DNA from: Synechococcus sp. BIOS-U3-1
GTDB lineage: Bacteria > Cyanobacteriota > Cyanobacteriia > PCC-6307 > Cyanobiaceae
Assembly: GCF_014279975.1 (NCBI RefSeq)
Contig: NZ_CP047936.1
Location: 248,001 to 312,000 of the forward strand
Direction of reading: 5' to 3'
Length of the DNA: 64,000 nt
Shown here: piece after piece, positions 62,023 to 64,000 of the stretch
Numbering within the stretch: the stretch's first letter is position 1
Layout: each line of letters begins with the position of its first letter
The notes under the pieces: generated by a model
What the model saw: only the letters and a program-made list of their open reading frames with translations
The model's database searches: none
What the model was told of the DNA's origin: nothing
Translations under genes and position numbers: made by a program

Positions 62023-63501
62023 ATGAGTACCCCTCGCACGCTGTTCTGGCACCGCCGCGATCTGCGCTTGGCGGACAACTCAGGTCTTCAGGCGGCCGTA
62101 GCACTAGGCCCGGCTGTGACTGGCGTTTATGTGCTCGATCCGGCTCTGATCACTCCGCCACCCCAGCTGCCGCCGATGGCACCAGCCCGGTTGTGGTTTC
62201 TGGTGGAGAGCCTGGTCGAACTGCAACAGCGCTGGCGCCAGGCCGGTAGTCGCCTCCTGGTGTTGGCCGGTGATCCTGTTCAACTGTTGCCGCAGCTGGC
62301 AGATCTTCTGAACGCGCCCACTGTGGTCTGGAGTCGCGATGTAGAGCCCTATGCCCGCGAGCGTGACCGTCAGGTGGCCAAGGCCTTGCAGACCGATGGG
62401 CGCAAGCTGCTGGTCGACTGGGACCAGCTGCTAGTGGCGCCGGAGTCACTCAAAACTGGTGGTGGTGATCCTTATCGGGTGTATGGGCCATTCCTGCGCA
62501 ATTGGCGTGGTCAGGTCGAGCGCCTCGGCCCAAGCACCACAGAAGCTCCGCAAGGCCTGCAGGATCTGACGCAGTCCCAGCTTCAGCAGATCAGCTCTGC
62601 AGAAGGCGATCTTGGTCGGCTTTGTTCCCAGGGACAGTCTGAGCTTGAACGTCTGCGTAGCAACCATGGCTTCGCAGGTACCGACGTGTGCCCTTGCCGC
62701 CCTGGAGAAATCGCAGCAGGCGACCAGTTGGTGACGTTCGCTGACGGCCCCCTGCTTGGCTACGAGCCGGACCGCAATTTCCCGGGGCAGCAGGGGACTT
62801 CATCCTTAAGTGCGGCTCTGAGTGTTGGCACGGTCAGCCCCAGACAGGCTTGGTGTGCTGCTCAGAGCGCCAAAGAGATCGTGCGCAGTGATGAACAGCA
62901 GCATGCGATCACGGTGTGGGAGCAGGAGTTGGGCTGGCGTGAGTTTTACCAGCAGGCGTTGTTCCATTTTCCCGAATTGGCGGATGGTCCCTACCGCGAG
63001 CAGTGGCGACGCTTCCCCTGGGAGAACAACGAACAGTGGTTTGGCTTCTGGAGAGAGGGCCTAACGGGGATGCCGATCATCGATGCAGCGATGCGTCAGC
63101 TCAATCAGAGCGGTTGGATGCACAACCGCTGTCGCATGATTGTCGCTTCTTTTCTGGTTAAAGACCTGATCTGCGATTGGCGTTGGGGCGAGCGGGCGTT
63201 CATGGAGCTGGAGGTGGATGGCGACCTTGCGGCCAACAACGGTGGTTGGCAGTGGAGTGCCAGCAGTGGAATGGATCCCAAGCCCTTGCGAATTTTCAAT
63301 CCGGCGACACAGGCATCAAAGTTTGATGCCGATGGCGATTACATCCGTCACTGGTTGCCGGAGCTGCGCCATGTGAACACCAAGGATCTGATCAGTGGTG
63401 AGATCGGTGCATTGGAGCGACGCGGATATCCCGAGCTTCTGATCGATCACAAGAAACAGCAAGCCCACTTCAAGGCGCTGTATGCCACGATCCGATCCTG
63501 A
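62023..63501 (+). CDS. phrA: Deoxyribodipyrimidine photolyase (class I, CPD)
   Basis: 492 aa. The N-terminal antenna domain begins TLFWHRRDLRLADNSGLQAA. The FAD-binding domain includes GTSSLSAALSVGTVSPRQAW, VWEQELGWREFYQQALFHFP, WREGLTGMPIIDAAMRQLNQ, SGWMHNRCRMIVASFLVKDL and NGGWQWSASSGMDPKPLRIF. The tryptophan-rich FAD region and the NNGGWQW substrate-binding motif are intact. It repairs UV-induced cyclobutane dimers with blue light and probably carries a deazaflavin antenna as in other cyanobacteria. It is close to the NUDIX gene, perhaps cotranscribed. Confidence 0.93.
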   Translation: MSTPRTLFWHRRDLRLADNSGLQAAVALGPAVTGVYVLDPALITPPPQLPPMAPARLWFLVESLVELQQRWRQAGSRLLVLAGDPVQLLPQLADLLNAPTVVWSRDVEPYARERDRQVAKALQTDGRKLLVDWDQLLVAPESLKTGGGDPYRVYGPFLRNWRGQVERLGPSTTEAPQGLQDLTQSQLQQISSAEGDLGRLCSQGQSELERLRSNHGFAGTDVCPCRPGEIAAGDQLVTFADGPLLGYEPDRNFPGQQGTSSLSAALSVGTVSPRQAWCAAQSAKEIVRSDEQQHAITVWEQELGWREFYQQALFHFPELADGPYREQWRRFPWENNEQWFGFWREGLTGMPIIDAAMRQLNQSGWMHNRCRMIVASFLVKDLICDWRWGERAFMELEVDGDLAANNGGWQWSASSGMDPKPLRIFNPATQASKFDADGDYIRHWLPELRHVNTKDLISGEIGALERRGYPELLIDHKKQQAHFKALYATIRS

Positions 63502-63503
63502 GC

Positions 63504-64000
63504 TCAGGCGGCCACGCCGCAGGTTTGCGAGTCCAGTGGGGCGGTTTGGATGAGTAGCGAGCGAAGCACAGAAATGACCTGTTCTTGCTGTTCGTTGGAG
63601 AGCTCGGGGAAGATCGGCAGACTCAGCACCTCGCTGCACAACTGCTCGGTTACAGGTAGGCGGGTGCTTTGGTGTTGATCGGCGTAAGCCGGTTGGCAAT
63701 GTATGGGAATGGGGTAATAAATGATCGTGCTCACTCCCCGCTCCTGAAGGCTCTGTCTCAGCCAATCACGGCAATGACTGCTAGGTAGTCCGAACTCACT
63801 CGGGCGATGGCTGGCATTGGAGGAGACCTCAGTTGGACAGACCGTGACACGCACGACAAATTGATTCCAGCCATGGTCGTTGCAAGTCGACGCATCGGGT
63901 AGCAGCAGGCCTGGTATATCCTGGAGAGCTTCGCGGTAACGCTGGGCGATCTGCCGGCGCCGATCAACCCACTGGTTGAGTCGGGGCAGTTTCACGTTGA
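63504..64000 (-). CDS. DegT/DnrJ/EryC1/StrS-family aminotransferase, C-terminal part only
   Basis: About 165 codons from the right edge to the stop at 63504, open at the window border. It reads KLPRLNQWVDRRRQIAQRYR, NQFVVRVTVCPTEVSS, LQERGVSTIIYYPIPIHCQP, AYADQHQSTRLPVTEQLCSE and VLSLPIFPELSNEQQEQVIS, the C-terminal domain of sugar aminotransferases. The PLP Lys lies outside the window. Its stop and that of the photolyase lie in a 12-bp palindrome at 63497-63508 (CCTGAGCTCAGG). It hints at more surface-sugar genes to the right. Confidence 0.88.
   Translation of the reverse strand, partial: NVKLPRLNQWVDRRRQIAQRYREALQDIPGLLLPDASTCNDHGWNQFVVRVTVCPTEVSSNASHRPSEFGLPSSHCRDWLRQSLQERGVSTIIYYPIPIHCQPAYADQHQSTRLPVTEQLCSEVLSLPIFPELSNEQQEQVISVLRSLLIQTAPLDSQTCGVAA

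Noticed and set aside
63497-63508. 12-bp palindrome covering both stop codons of the convergent photolyase and aminotransferase genes
   Set aside because: It is short, without a loop or T-run, and follows partly from the two stop codons facing each other; not convincing as a terminator.
1-64000. tRNA, rRNA, CRISPR arrays and insertion sequences
   Set aside because: By eye I found no T-loop-like tRNA text outside genes, no regularly spaced repeats and no transposase-like protein; a covariance-model scan could still reveal a small RNA.

Overview
This window is from a cyanobacterium, most likely a marine picocyanobacterium (Synechococcus or a low-light Prochlorococcus of the MIT9313/MIT9303 type). 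The right-hand third carries psbE-psbF-psbL-psbJ, ycf48, a membrane rubredoxin, ndhC-ndhK-ndhJ and chlD in the compact order familiar from that group. No 16S or other phylogenetic marker is present, so the genus is an inference.

Layout. (1) 1-2291, minus: the end of a capsule/exopolysaccharide export operon, with an outer-membrane export protein and a chain-length determinant running off the left edge. (2) 2434-6303: a graveyard around one intact gene. A decayed hisS fragment, an intact FlaA1/CapD-type 4,6-dehydratase, then decayed gmd and fcl (GDP-fucose pathway). The dead gmd contains a perfect 44-bp palindrome. (3) 6308-14410: an intact ABC exporter, then minus-strand membrane protein, glycosyltransferase, Wzy-like polymerase and glycosyltransferase genes, an orphan stretch of about 1.2 kb, and a GT4 glycosyltransferase. 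(4) 14481-24061, minus: an AT-rich operon for a nonulosonic (pseudaminic-type) acid: pseB, pseC, aldo/keto reductase, pseG-like, methyltransferase, wbqC-like, pseI, DegT aminotransferase, neuD-like acetyltransferase and a beta-propeller protein. (5) 24948-31997, plus, divergent from (4): Fe(II) dioxygenase-like protein, putative transferase, class III aminotransferase, pseF, then the amidotransferase / HisH2 / HisF2 trio that makes acetamidino groups on sugars. (6) 32051-47246, plus: a bidomain oxidoreductase, UDP-ManNAc dehydrogenase, heparinase-like protein, a GT4-phosphoglycosyltransferase fusion, ATP-grasp and HAD proteins, an aminotransferase, a second FlaA1/CapD-type dehydratase of identical length (633 aa), UDP-glucose dehydrogenase and UDP-glucuronate 4-epimerase. 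(7) 47276-64000: YdcF-like protein, a VapBC module, a broken zinc-ribbon gene, then conserved photosynthesis and housekeeping genes, and the C-terminal part of one more sugar aminotransferase at the right edge.

Read together, about 46 kb is a cell-surface glycan island between conserved core genes. It makes nucleotide sugars (UDP-GlcNAc-derived, UDP-GlcA/GalA, UDP-ManNAcA, CMP-nonulosonate), assembles a repeat unit (initiating transferase plus GT2/GT4 enzymes), flips and polymerises it (ABC exporter, Wzx/Wzy-like membrane proteins) and exports it (Wza/Wzz-like proteins). The most notable part is the divergent 14.5-32 kb block, which joins a pseudaminate pathway without a recognisable PseH to acetamidino-group enzymes and several uncommon decorating enzymes. 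The two 633-aa dehydratase genes are direct repeats about 40 kb apart that bracket the island. The several dead genes show repeated gain and loss of sugar modules.
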